Source: an uncultured Eubacteriaceae bacterium
GTDB taxonomy: Bacteria > Bacillota > Clostridia > Oscillospirales > Acutalibacteraceae
Reading direction: 5' to 3'
Length of the DNA: 5,219 nucleotides
Assembly: GCA_937905915.1 (NCBI GenBank)
Contig: CALCVR010000289.1
Span: forward strand, 1 to 5,219
The first letter of the stretch is position 1, and every line of letters starts with the position of its first letter. The translations under genes and the position numbers were made by a program. The notes under the pieces are model-generated. The model saw only the letters and a list, made by a program, of their open reading frames with translations. It did not search any database and was not told where the DNA came from. Shown in pieces: positions 1 through 5,209 of the stretch.

Positions 1-28
1 CCAAGTCCGACCAATGAGTCAGGGTTAG
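1..28 (+). CDS. Possible 3' end of an upstream gene (partial)
   Basis: Only the last few codons could lie in the window. One frame ends with residues QVRPMSQG and a TAG at 26-28 that overlaps the ribosome binding site of the next gene. Another frame ends KSDQ with a TGA at 15-17. Either would be a typical distance from the following small gene. Because that gene resembles the small subunit of an NSS-family amino acid importer, the expected neighbour is the large sodium-dependent transporter subunit. Eight residues cannot identify it, so the product is inferred from context only and the reading frame is undecided. Confidence 0.25.
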
Positions 29-40
29 GAGGAATTTTAC

Positions 41-199
41 ATGAATATTTCCGCCATCTGCGTTATGTTGTTTGCCATTATCTTTATTTGGGGCGGTTTT
101 TTCTTCACGCTGGGCATCGAAATTCGCCACAGCAATAAGGGGAAAAAGAGCCAACAGGAACAAAATGACAGCCATAGCGGTCATCAAGATACGGAATGA
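41..199 (+). CDS. MetS-like small subunit of an NSS-family methionine/alanine importer
   Basis: This is a 52-residue protein with one strongly hydrophobic membrane segment at about residues 3-28, containing the stretch IFIWGGFFFTLGIEI, followed by a hydrophilic, lysine/glutamine/histidine-rich cytoplasmic tail. The pattern of a short N-terminus, S-A-I/V, a hydrophobic run, W-G-G and then a basic tail is typical of the MetS family (putative methionine and alanine importer, small subunit). These proteins are encoded directly downstream of their neurotransmitter:sodium symporter partner and are needed for its uptake activity, as described for Corynebacterium MetPS. The start is supported by AGGAGG at 27-32, eight bases before the ATG. 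The tail is longer than the usual 30-40-residue family member and ends with a polar stretch rich in His, Gln and Asp. The large subunit would lie upstream, outside the window. The family call rests on pattern recognition in a very short protein. The alternative is an unrelated one-span membrane peptide. Confidence 0.72.
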   Translation: MNISAICVMLFAIIFIWGGFFFTLGIEIRHSNKGKKSQQEQNDSHSGHQDTE

Positions 200-205
200 T
201 GAATG

Positions 206-237
206 GACCGGCGCGCAGTTGATTCTGTGCGCCGGTC
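206..237 (+). terminator. Rho-independent terminator after the MetS-like gene
   Basis: A 13-base arm (206-218) pairs with 225-237 around a six-base TTGATT loop, with a single G-T wobble and otherwise full pairing, seven bases after the TGA. The stem is very GC-rich. The tract that follows (TTCTTGATT) is only moderately T-rich, so termination may be incomplete or factor-assisted. Confidence 0.7.
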
Positions 238-373
238 TTCTTGATTGGCAAGGGTTTTTAAAGGACAGAGAATTTTTTAAGCATAGTTATTAGGATTGGG
301 TTTGGAGACCAAAGGAAGGGACATGCTAAGAAAATAGGCGACATCCATATCTTCATAGAAGAGGAGAAAACAT

Positions 374-1183
374 ATGTCAAATGCCGGAATAGCCTTTCTT
401 GCATCGCTAGCGGCCGGTTTGTCCACAGGCTTGGGCAGTATCATCGGCTTTTTCACAAAACGGACCAATACAAAATTTTTATCGGTGGCGTTGGGATTTT
501 CCGCCGGTGTGATGATTTTTGTTTCCATGGTGGAACTTTATCCACAGTCGGTGTATGATATGAGTACACACTTTGGCGAGAAAATGGCGGGATGGACTAC
601 ATTGGCCGCTTTTTTAGGAGGGATGTTGTTGGTGGCGTTCATTGACCGGATGCTTCCCTCCGATCAAAATCCCCACGAAGTCAAAACCCCCGAACATTTT
701 CATCCTACCCAAGCGCCGAAATCTTCTCATCATCATTTGATGAAAACAGGCGTTTTTACAGCCTTGGCCATTGCCATTCACAACTTTCCAGAAGGCCTTG
801 CCAGTTTTGCCTCCACTTTGGAGAATCCTCAGGTAGGGTTGGTCATTGCAGCCGCTATTGCCGTCCACAATATCCCGGAAGGCATGGCGGTATCCTTACC
901 GGTATATTATGCCACAGGCAGCCGGAAAAAGGCATTTTGGATGTCCTTTCTGTCCGGAATGGTGGAACCGTTAGGCGCTGTGGTGGGATATCTGATCTTT
1001 GGCGCTTGGCTTAGCTCCTGGGTGTTGGGCGCCGTTATGGCGGCGGTAGCCGGGATTATGGTTTACATTTCTTTGGATGAGCTGCTGCCGGCGGCTAGAG
1101 AGTATGGGGAACACCATTTATCCATCTATGGCCTTATTGGGGGAATGGTACTAATGGGAAGCAGCCTGTTGCTTTTGAAATAA
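374..1183 (+). CDS. zupT: ZIP-family divalent metal transporter, ZupT-like
   Basis: This 269-residue polytopic membrane protein is close in length to E. coli ZupT (257) and alignable along its length from memory. ZIP proteins move zinc, and in ZupT also iron, manganese and other divalent cations, into the cytoplasm. The diagnostic paired metal-site motifs of transmembrane helices 4 and 5 are both present: HNFPEG at residues 136-141 and HNIPEG at 165-170. Other family features are S-M-V-E-L in helix 2 (Glu54), SGMVEPLG in helix 6 (Glu198) and the late SLDELLP motif (233-239). The loop between helices 3 and 4 (about 95-124) is histidine-rich, with His101, 108, 110 and 119-121, as expected of the metal-sensing or metal-collecting loop. 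The start is set by GAGGAG at 361-366, seven bases upstream. The stop codon is followed at once by the ribosome binding site of the flavoprotein gene, suggesting co-transcription. I saw no Zur or MntR operator upstream. Substrate specificity is inferred. Confidence 0.93.
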   Translation: MSNAGIAFLASLAAGLSTGLGSIIGFFTKRTNTKFLSVALGFSAGVMIFVSMVELYPQSVYDMSTHFGEKMAGWTTLAAFLGGMLLVAFIDRMLPSDQNPHEVKTPEHFHPTQAPKSSHHHLMKTGVFTALAIAIHNFPEGLASFASTLENPQVGLVIAAAIAVHNIPEGMAVSLPVYYATGSRKKAFWMSFLSGMVEPLGAVVGYLIFGAWLSSWVLGAVMAAVAGIMVYISLDELLPAAREYGEHHLSIYGLIGGMVLMGSSLLLLK

Positions 1184-1199
1184 GGAGGAATCGATATTG
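1182..1199 (+). promoter_or_regulatory. Strong ribosome binding site setting a TTG start
   Basis: AAGGAGG at 1182-1188 overlaps the TAA of the ZIP transporter and lies eight bases before TTG at 1197-1199. Nothing else nearby fits as a start, since the family-conserved residues begin within a few codons, so TTG is taken as the initiation codon. The same core, ATAAGGAGGAATC, recurs before the PPC gene at 4327-4339. Confidence 0.8.
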
Positions 1200-1700
1200 C
1201 ACGATCCAATTAGACGGTCCAAACGGGCCCTTTCCGAAGAAAAGGCCCGGGCTATTTTGGAAAAGGGGGAATACGGCGTTCTCTCCCTCCAAGGAGAAGA
1301 GGGAGAGCCTTATGGAATCCCGCTTTCCTATGTTGTCCTTGATGATTTTATCTATTTTCACTGTGCGATGGAGGGACGGAAAATTCATTGCATAGAGTAT
1401 AGTCCCCACGTATCCTTTTGTGTGGTAGGGAGGGTGCAGCCAAAGCATCGTCCGCTTTATTTTACTACCCTGTACGAAAGCGCTATCGTGACAGGGACAG
1501 CCCAGCCGGTGGAAAATGTAGAGGAAAAGACCTGGGCCCTCATCTGCCTTTGTAAGAAGTATTTTCCAGAGCTTATTCCAGAAGTCGAGGAGGAAGCCCG
1601 GCAGAGCGCTCATCAGTCTATGGATCGGACGGGGATATACCGTATCTCTATCGAGGAGATCAGCGGCAAATCCAATATCCCACAGGAGGAAGGGCAGTGA
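1197..1700 (+). CDS. NimA-like FMN-binding flavoprotein of the pyridoxamine 5'-phosphate oxidase superfamily
   Basis: The 167-residue protein has the split beta-barrel flavin-reductase layout of the clostridial NimA-like group. An N-terminal R-R-S-K-R with a short helix (6-22) leads to GEYGVLSL (24-31), then EPYGIPLSYV (37-46), the flavin-phosphate region FHCAMEGRK (54-62), SFCVVG (73-78), FTTLYESAIVTGTA (89-102) and a C-terminal RTGIYRISIEEISGK (144-158). Proteins of this family bind FMN as dimers. Some, the Nim proteins, reduce 5-nitroimidazole drugs to inactive amines, but most have no known substrate, so drug resistance is not claimed. It starts with TTG behind a near-perfect ribosome binding site, and the gap after the ZIP transporter is only 13 bases. 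It has several cysteines (56, 65, 75, 117, 119), which could make it redox-sensitive; that is inference. The family is secure and the physiological role is unknown. Confidence 0.88.
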   Translation: MHDPIRRSKRALSEEKARAILEKGEYGVLSLQGEEGEPYGIPLSYVVLDDFIYFHCAMEGRKIHCIEYSPHVSFCVVGRVQPKHRPLYFTTLYESAIVTGTAQPVENVEEKTWALICLCKKYFPELIPEVEEEARQSAHQSMDRTGIYRISIEEISGKSNIPQEEGQ

Positions 1701-1744
1701 CGTCTGGAATGAAGCAAAGAATAAAACCTGTACTTAGAACGTCA
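1698..1744 (+). repeat. Short inverted repeat spanning the gap before the GTPase gene
   Basis: TGACGT at 1698-1703, which includes the flavoprotein stop codon, is the exact reverse complement of ACGTCA at 1739-1744, just before the ribosome binding site of the GTPase gene. The arms enclose 35 bases. In RNA this would be a six-pair stem next to the AAGGGGAG site. Six bases can match by chance, and the long loop makes the stem weak. Confidence 0.3.
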
Positions 1745-1764
1745 AAAGGGGAGCATCTACATCT

Positions 1765-3732
1765 ATGAGAAAGACCATCGGCGTCCTAGCCCATGTGGAC
1801 GCGGGAAAAACCACCTTTTCCGAACAAATTCTTTATCATACCCAGGCCATCCGGACTTGTGGGCGTGTGGACCATCAAAACGCTTTTTTGGATGGGCATG
1901 ATATTGAACGCAGACGCGGCATCACCGTTTTTTCCGACCAGGCTCCGTTTACCTATCATGGGCATGATTACACCCTTATTGATACGCCGGGACATGTGGA
2001 CTTTTCCGCCGAGATGGAGCGGTCCATCCAGGTGATAGACTGTGCTGTGGTAGTGGTCAGCTGTGTGGAAGGCGTCCAAGGGCACACTAGGACAGTGTGG
2101 AAGCTGCTTCGCAGATGGGGAATCCCCACGCTGTTTTTTCTCAATAAGACCGACCGTCCAGGCGCTGATCCTGATAGGGTCTTGGAAGATCTGCGCGGTA
2201 AACTGTCCAAAGGATGCGTGAACTTTGGAGGGTTCTTTCACCATGGCCATCCGGAGGACAGCCTGATAGAGCAGGTAGCGGAGTTGGACGACGGGCTGTT
2301 GGAGCGGTATTTGGAAAAGGGCCTTCCAGAGCAGGAGTTTGTAGACGCGGTACGGGATCTGGTAAAGCGAGGGAAACTTTTTCCCTGTTTTGCCGGTTCG
2401 GCCCTTTTGGATCAGGGGATTGAGGACTTTTTACAGGACTTGGATTTTCTAATGGAGCATCCAGAAAATCATGATCTGTCGTCAAATAATCCTTTTGGCG
2501 CCATTGCGTACAAATGCCGGCACGACCCAAATGGCAACCGGGTGATATTTCTCAAGGTGACCAGCGGGCAACTGCGGGCCAAGGATGAAATCGTTTGCCA
2601 TCTGCCGGACGGTAATGTACATTTGGAAAAGGTCAATGAACTCCGGCTCTGCAATGGTTCCAGATATACGCCTTTGGACGTGGCCAAAACGGGGGACTTG
2701 TGTGCCGTCACAGGCCTTCGTGATGTGTGGCCCGGGGAAGGGGTGGGATGTGAAAAGTCCCGTCCCCAGTATCAGACAACGCCTACCCTGTCGGCCAAGG
2801 TGCTGTTTGATGAAGGAGTGCCGGCCAAAAATGTGCTGAAGATTTTCCGCCTATTGGAGGAGGAAGATCCCATGCTGCACGTCCAATGGGAGGAAGAACA
2901 AGGGAAAATCCAGGTTCGCATTATGGGCCCCATCCAGCTGGAAGTGATTCAAGAAGAGGTGGAAAAGCGTTTTGGACTCCCCATCTCTTTTGGTCCTTGC
3001 TGTATCCTCTACCGTGAAACCATTGCTGCCCCTGCCGTTGGATACGGCCATTTTGAACCGTTGAGGCATTATGCAGAGGTACATTTGGGACTTGCGCCTG
3101 GCAAGCGGGGAAGCGGTATTACCTTTGAAAGCCAATGTCCTACCGATGTGTTGGACGGCCGTTACCAGAATCTCATCAAAACCCACGTGTTTGAAAAACA
3201 GCACAAGGGGATTTTAACAGGAAGCGTCCTGACCGACGTACATATTACACTGCTTACAGGACGTGCCCATCTCAAACACACAGAGGGAGGGGATTTTCGT
3301 CAGGCCACTTACCGGGCCATCCGCCAAGGGCTGGAACAGTCTGAGCCGGTATTACTGGAACCATACGACAGCTTTCAAGTGGAAGTAGAATCCGACCAGC
3401 TTGGCCGGGTGCTGGCTGATATGGAACGGATGCATTGTCAATTTGACCCTCCTGAATTAACCGAACACGGCGCTCTTGTATCAGGACGAGGCCCTGTCAG
3501 CACGTTGATGGGATACAGCCGTGAACTAGCGGCCTTTACTAAGGGCCACGGTCAAATCTCCCTGGCCTTTGACGGATATGAACCTTGCCATAACACACAA
3601 GAAGTGGTACAATTCATCGGCTACGATAAAGATCGCGATGTACAAAACACTTCGGATTCGGTCTTTTGCTCCCATGGCGCTGGATTCCCTGTCAAATGGT
3701 ACGACGTAAAAAAGTATATCCATATCAAATGA
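1765..3732 (+). CDS. Tet(M)/Tet(O)-superfamily translational GTPase (ribosomal protection-like, divergent)
   Basis: This 655-residue EF-G-like GTPase has all five nucleotide motifs: G1 AHVDAGKT (9-16), G2 RGIT (51-54), G3 DTPGH (73-77), G4 NKTD (127-130) and G5 GSA (211-213). Domain II follows (about 243-330), then domain III (about 341-415, with MGPIQLEVI at 387-395), domain IV (about 416-540) and domain V. GVLAHVDAGKTT, the GIPT-FF-NK region and LLEPY-SF (530-537) match Tet(M), which binds the ribosome and expels tetracycline. Tet(M) has about 640 residues. Two differences stand out: the domain IV tip loop (about 498-510) lacks the Tet(M) SPVSTPA sequence, and the C-terminus continues past the Tet(M)-like GYEPC region with a distinct tail containing SVFCSHGAGF (632-641). 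It therefore looks like the chromosomal clostridial Tet(M)-like group, whose resistance role is unproven. The start has AAGGGGAG at 1746-1753, eleven bases upstream. It is probably co-transcribed with the flavoprotein gene 64 bases upstream. The superfamily is certain and the function uncertain. Confidence 0.9.
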   Translation: MRKTIGVLAHVDAGKTTFSEQILYHTQAIRTCGRVDHQNAFLDGHDIERRRGITVFSDQAPFTYHGHDYTLIDTPGHVDFSAEMERSIQVIDCAVVVVSCVEGVQGHTRTVWKLLRRWGIPTLFFLNKTDRPGADPDRVLEDLRGKLSKGCVNFGGFFHHGHPEDSLIEQVAELDDGLLERYLEKGLPEQEFVDAVRDLVKRGKLFPCFAGSALLDQGIEDFLQDLDFLMEHPENHDLSSNNPFGAIAYKCRHDPNGNRVIFLKVTSGQLRAKDEIVCHLPDGNVHLEKVNELRLCNGSRYTPLDVAKTGDLCAVTGLRDVWPGEGVGCEKSRPQYQTTPTLSAKVLFDEGVPAKNVLKIFRLLEEEDPMLHVQWEEEQGKIQVRIMGPIQLEVIQEEVEKRFGLPISFGPCCILYRETIAAPAVGYGHFEPLRHYAEVHLGLAPGKRGSGITFESQCPTDVLDGRYQNLIKTHVFEKQHKGILTGSVLTDVHITLLTGRAHLKHTEGGDFRQATYRAIRQGLEQSEPVLLEPYDSFQVEVESDQLGRVLADMERMHCQFDPPELTEHGALVSGRGPVSTLMGYSRELAAFTKGHGQISLAFDGYEPCHNTQEVVQFIGYDKDRDVQNTSDSVFCSHGAGFPVKWYDVKKYIHIK

Positions 3733-3748
3733 TGGAATCGCGTGGTTT

Positions 3749-3761
3749 CCGTTTCAAACGG
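3749..3761. repeat. 13-base palindrome between the GTPase and acetyltransferase genes
   Basis: CCGTTTCAAACGG is perfectly symmetric around a central C, 16 bases after the GTPase stop codon and 20 bases before the candidate promoter at 3782-3809. As a hairpin it would have only about five stem pairs and no T-run directly after it, so it is a poor terminator. An operator for the downstream pair is possible but not shown. Confidence 0.3.
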
Positions 3762-3781
3762 CAGGCTGAAAAGGCTAAATT

Positions 3782-3809
3782 TTGTAATAATACATTTTGC
3801 TTATACAAT
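3782..3809 (+). promoter_or_regulatory. Candidate sigma-A promoter for the acetyltransferase-PPC pair
   Basis: TTGTAA (3782-3787) and TACAAT (3804-3809, five of six consensus bases) are separated by 16 bases in an AT-rich stretch just before the acetyltransferase gene. Transcription would begin close to the ribosome binding site at 3816-3821, giving an unusually short leader. That is the main weakness of the call. Confidence 0.4.
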
Positions 3810-3815
3810 TAGGAT

Positions 3816-3834
3816 AAGGAGACGACACAATATG
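3816..3834 (+). promoter_or_regulatory. Ribosome binding site that sets the acetyltransferase start at 3832
   Basis: AAGGAG at 3816-3821 lies ten bases before ATG at 3832. The reading frame is open further back to a GTG at 3742, but that codon lacks a ribosome binding site and would add 30 non-family residues across the putative promoter. Confidence 0.8.
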
Positions 3835-4317
3835 GCTTTATTTTTTCGCCCCTATGAAGAGAAGGACATTCCCCAATTGACACAGCTTTGGAATCGCATT
3901 ACCGAAGAAGGCATCAGCTTTCCCGGGGATCAAGTGCTCAGTGAACAGGAAGCGGCCCAAATGTTTGCTTCCCAGACCTTGACCGCCTGCGCTGTGGACG
4001 GGGAAGAAGTGCTGGGATTTTATATTTTGCATCCCAACGCCGTCGGACGCTGCGCCCATGTGGCCAACGCGTCTTACGGCGTAAAAGAGGGATGCCGCGG
4101 ACAAGGCATCGGCCGTAAGCTGGTACAGCATTCCCTGGAGCAGGCAAAGCAACATGGGTTTGTAGGCCTTCAGTTTAACGCCGTGGTTGAAACCAATACC
4201 GTAGCCATTCAGCTTTATAAGCAATTGGGATTCCGCCATGTGGGTACCATTCAAAAGGGATACCACGCCAAAGATGGATCCTTCCGGGACATCCTGATTT
4301 TTTATTACCTGTTTTGA
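3832..4317 (+). CDS. GNAT-family N-acetyltransferase
   Basis: The 161-residue protein is the usual length for a single-domain GCN5-related acetyltransferase, which transfers acetyl from acetyl-CoA to an amine. The fold is readable in order: an N-terminal FRPYEEKDIPQLTQLWN (5-21), the strand LGFYILHP (61-68), VGRCAHVANASYGV (71-84), and the acetyl-CoA pyrophosphate loop RGQGIG (89-94) followed by helix KLVQHSLEQAKQHGF. Next come LQFNAVVETN (113-122) and the terminal motif A-I-QLYKQLGF (125-134). The combination HPN-VGRC-H-ANASY with QFNAVV-TN-A marks a widespread bacterial subfamily without an assigned substrate, so the acceptor cannot be named. The start was chosen from the AAGGAG site and from where homology begins. 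A 25-base gap to the PPC gene suggests a two-gene operon. All expected motifs are intact. Confidence 0.9.
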   Translation: MALFFRPYEEKDIPQLTQLWNRITEEGISFPGDQVLSEQEAAQMFASQTLTACAVDGEEVLGFYILHPNAVGRCAHVANASYGVKEGCRGQGIGRKLVQHSLEQAKQHGFVGLQFNAVVETNTVAIQLYKQLGFRHVGTIQKGYHAKDGSFRDILIFYYLF

Positions 4318-4342
4318 TGGACAGCATAAGGAGGAATCAACA

Positions 4343-4807
4343 ATGGTATATCAGTGGCTTCACGACACGTTAGTGATTCGCTTGGATCGAGGAGAAGAAG
4401 TGATGGCAGGCATTGAAGAGGCCTGTAAGAAGACATGCATTCATTTGGGAACCATCTCGGCCATTGGGGCCGTCGATCACGCGGTGATAGGGCTGTACCA
4501 AGTGGAAGAGCAGAAATATCATTCCAATGCCTTTGACCTGCCGCTGGAGATTGTGGGATTGACCGGAAACGTCACCACCAAGGAGGGTGAGCTTTACCTG
4601 CATGTGCACGCCTCTTTTGCGGATGAAACCGGCAAAGTGATCGGGGGACATCTCAATGAAGCCAGGGTCAGCGCCACCTGTGAGGTTTTTATCCGCCGGC
4701 TGGAGGGAGAAGTAGAGCGGATTTGGGATCAATCCATAGGGTTAAATGTCTTGGATCTCCCGCAGACCCAGGAGACTTATTTCAGGCAATTGTCCTATGA
4801 GAAATAG
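4343..4807 (+). CDS. PPC-domain (DUF296) protein, PD1-like
   Basis: The 154-residue protein is essentially one PPC domain (plants and prokaryotes conserved domain, DUF296). Recognisable parts are TLVIRLDRGEEVMAGI (9-24), the SAIGAVDHAVIGLY turn (39-52), LPLEIVGLTGNV (66-77) and the signature LHVHASFADETGKVIGGHL (86-104). His87, His89 and His103 correspond to the conserved metal-binding histidines seen in structures of prokaryotic PPC proteins, which form trimers. In plants the domain accompanies AT-hook DNA-binding motifs. Here there is no AT-hook or other DNA-binding segment, so the label 'DNA-binding protein' often given to this family is not supported by the sequence. The start has AAGGAGG at 4328-4334, eight bases upstream. 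The gene is the last of the rightward run and is followed by a strong terminator. The family is secure and the molecular function unknown. Confidence 0.9.
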   Translation: MVYQWLHDTLVIRLDRGEEVMAGIEEACKKTCIHLGTISAIGAVDHAVIGLYQVEEQKYHSNAFDLPLEIVGLTGNVTTKEGELYLHVHASFADETGKVIGGHLNEARVSATCEVFIRRLEGEVERIWDQSIGLNVLDLPQTQETYFRQLSYEK

Positions 4808-4816
4808 GAGGGGGAT

Positions 4817-4854
4817 GGATCCGTAAAATTTGTTTTACGGATCCTATTCTTTTT
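4817..4854 (+). terminator. Rho-independent terminator after the PPC gene
   Basis: Twelve bases at 4817-4828 (GGATCCGTAAAA) pair perfectly with 4833-4844 around a TTTG loop, followed by TATTCTTTTT at 4845-4854. It starts nine bases after the PPC stop codon. The T-tract is only on the plus-strand side; read leftward, the hairpin is followed by a C-rich stretch, so efficient termination of the opposing gene here is doubtful. The last codons and stop of the convergent gene overlap the T-tract. Confidence 0.92.
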
Positions 4855-5155
4855 CCAATGCCCTTTTGAGGTTTTGCCCTACCTGGGCGGAAAGGATGGC
4901 GCCTACTTGCAATCCGATTTCCATGTAAACCTCTTCTACTGCACCGGCATAGAGGAAAACCAACTCGGCCATTTCTTCAAATTTGTTTTTGTCTGGATAG
5001 TCGGTGTGCAACCGCTCTATGAGGGGATTGAGGACGCTTTCCAACCGCTGCTTATACGGGCGTGGATCGATGCATGTGACCTCCACACCGTTTAAAAGGA
5101 ATTCCCGCATTTGCTGGATATCAGCCCGCAGGAAAAATTCATCTATGTAGTTCAT
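4844..5155 (-). CDS. Hypothetical small helical protein
   Basis: I do not recognise this 103-residue protein with confidence. It is predicted to be soluble and almost wholly alpha-helical. Acidic, leucine-rich helices cover about 2-21 and 33-50, a polar turn (DYPDKNK, 52-58) follows, and then a long amphipathic helix with FLYAGAVEEVYMEIGLQVGA (67-86). The general plan, with a long terminal helix carrying spaced glycines and acidic residues, is reminiscent of small uncharacterised Firmicutes families such as DUF6809, but this is only a resemblance. No signal peptide, membrane span, metal motif or catalytic motif is visible. The ATG at 5155 has only a weak, distant AGGA (complement of 5170-5173, 14 bases away); the next ATG in frame (Met16) has none. 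It is convergent with the PPC gene and its TAG (4846-4844) touches the terminator stem. Codon use and an unbroken frame opposite no other gene support it being real. Confidence 0.75.
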   Translation of the reverse strand: MNYIDEFFLRADIQQMREFLLNGVEVTCIDPRPYKQRLESVLNPLIERLHTDYPDKNKFEEMAELVFLYAGAVEEVYMEIGLQVGAILSAQVGQNLKRALEKE

Positions 5156-5161
5156 AAAAAG

Positions 5162-5195
5162 TTTACATTTCCTATTTCAAACTAAAAAGTGTAAA
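5162..5195. repeat. Imperfect inverted repeat in the leader of the minus-strand gene
   Basis: TTTACATTT at 5162-5170 and AAGTGTAAA at 5187-5195 are inverted copies with eight of nine bases matching, about 25 bases centre to centre. They flank the candidate -10 region and the weak ribosome binding site. Spacing near two and a half helical turns does not match a simple dimer site, and AT-rich DNA yields such repeats by chance. Confidence 0.3.
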
Positions 5196-5209
5196 ATAGT
5201 ATTTTTCAA
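5181..5209 (-). promoter_or_regulatory. Candidate promoter for the minus-strand hypothetical gene
   Basis: On the minus strand TTGAAA (5209-5204, five of six consensus bases) is followed after 17 bases by TTTAGT (5186-5181, four of six). It lies in the AT-rich leader, 26 bases before the start codon. The -10 element is poor, and a TACTAT nearer the window edge could serve instead with a -35 outside the window. Confidence 0.33.

Noticed and set aside
72..293. 73-residue plus-strand frame overlapping the MetS-like gene
   Set aside because: It has no ribosome binding site, runs through the terminator hairpin, and the other frame gives a recognisable membrane protein.
302..331. Possible promoter (TTGGAG with a TGCTAAGAA-like -10) before the ZIP gene
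   Set aside because: It matches only about three of six -10 bases, too weak to assign.
277..528. 83-residue minus-strand frame across the ZIP gene start
   Set aside because: It is the antisense shadow of a clear ZIP transporter and has no family resemblance.
1134..1613. 159-residue minus-strand frame opposite the flavoprotein
   Set aside because: It lies antisense to a well-supported gene with conserved motifs, and its composition looks like a reverse-complement shadow.
1786..2250. 154-residue minus-strand frame inside the GTPase gene
   Set aside because: It is antisense to the conserved G-domain motifs and shows no protein-family features.
2141..2530. 129-residue minus-strand frame inside the GTPase gene
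   Set aside because: Its proline/arginine-rich composition is typical of a non-coding frame, and it lies opposite the GTPase gene.
2851..3204. 117-residue minus-strand frame inside the GTPase gene
   Set aside because: It is antisense to domains III-IV of the GTPase and has no recognisable motif.
1765..3732. Calling the GTPase an acquired tet(M)/tet(O) resistance gene
   Set aside because: The divergent tip loop, the extra C-terminal tail and the absence of mobile-element context argue for a chromosomal homologue of unproven resistance function.
3742..3831. N-terminal extension of the acetyltransferase from a GTG at 3742
   Set aside because: It has no ribosome binding site, adds 30 basic residues unlike the family, and runs across the putative promoter and the real ribosome binding site.
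3838..4266. 142-residue minus-strand frame opposite the acetyltransferase
   Set aside because: It is a shadow of a gene with an intact acetyl-CoA binding motif.
4370..4732. 120-residue minus-strand frame opposite the PPC gene
   Set aside because: It is antisense to the PPC signature and has no supporting motif.
4874..5095. 73-residue plus-strand frame opposite the minus-strand hypothetical gene
   Set aside because: It lies downstream of a strong plus-strand terminator with no promoter or ribosome binding site, and the minus-strand frame is longer and better placed.
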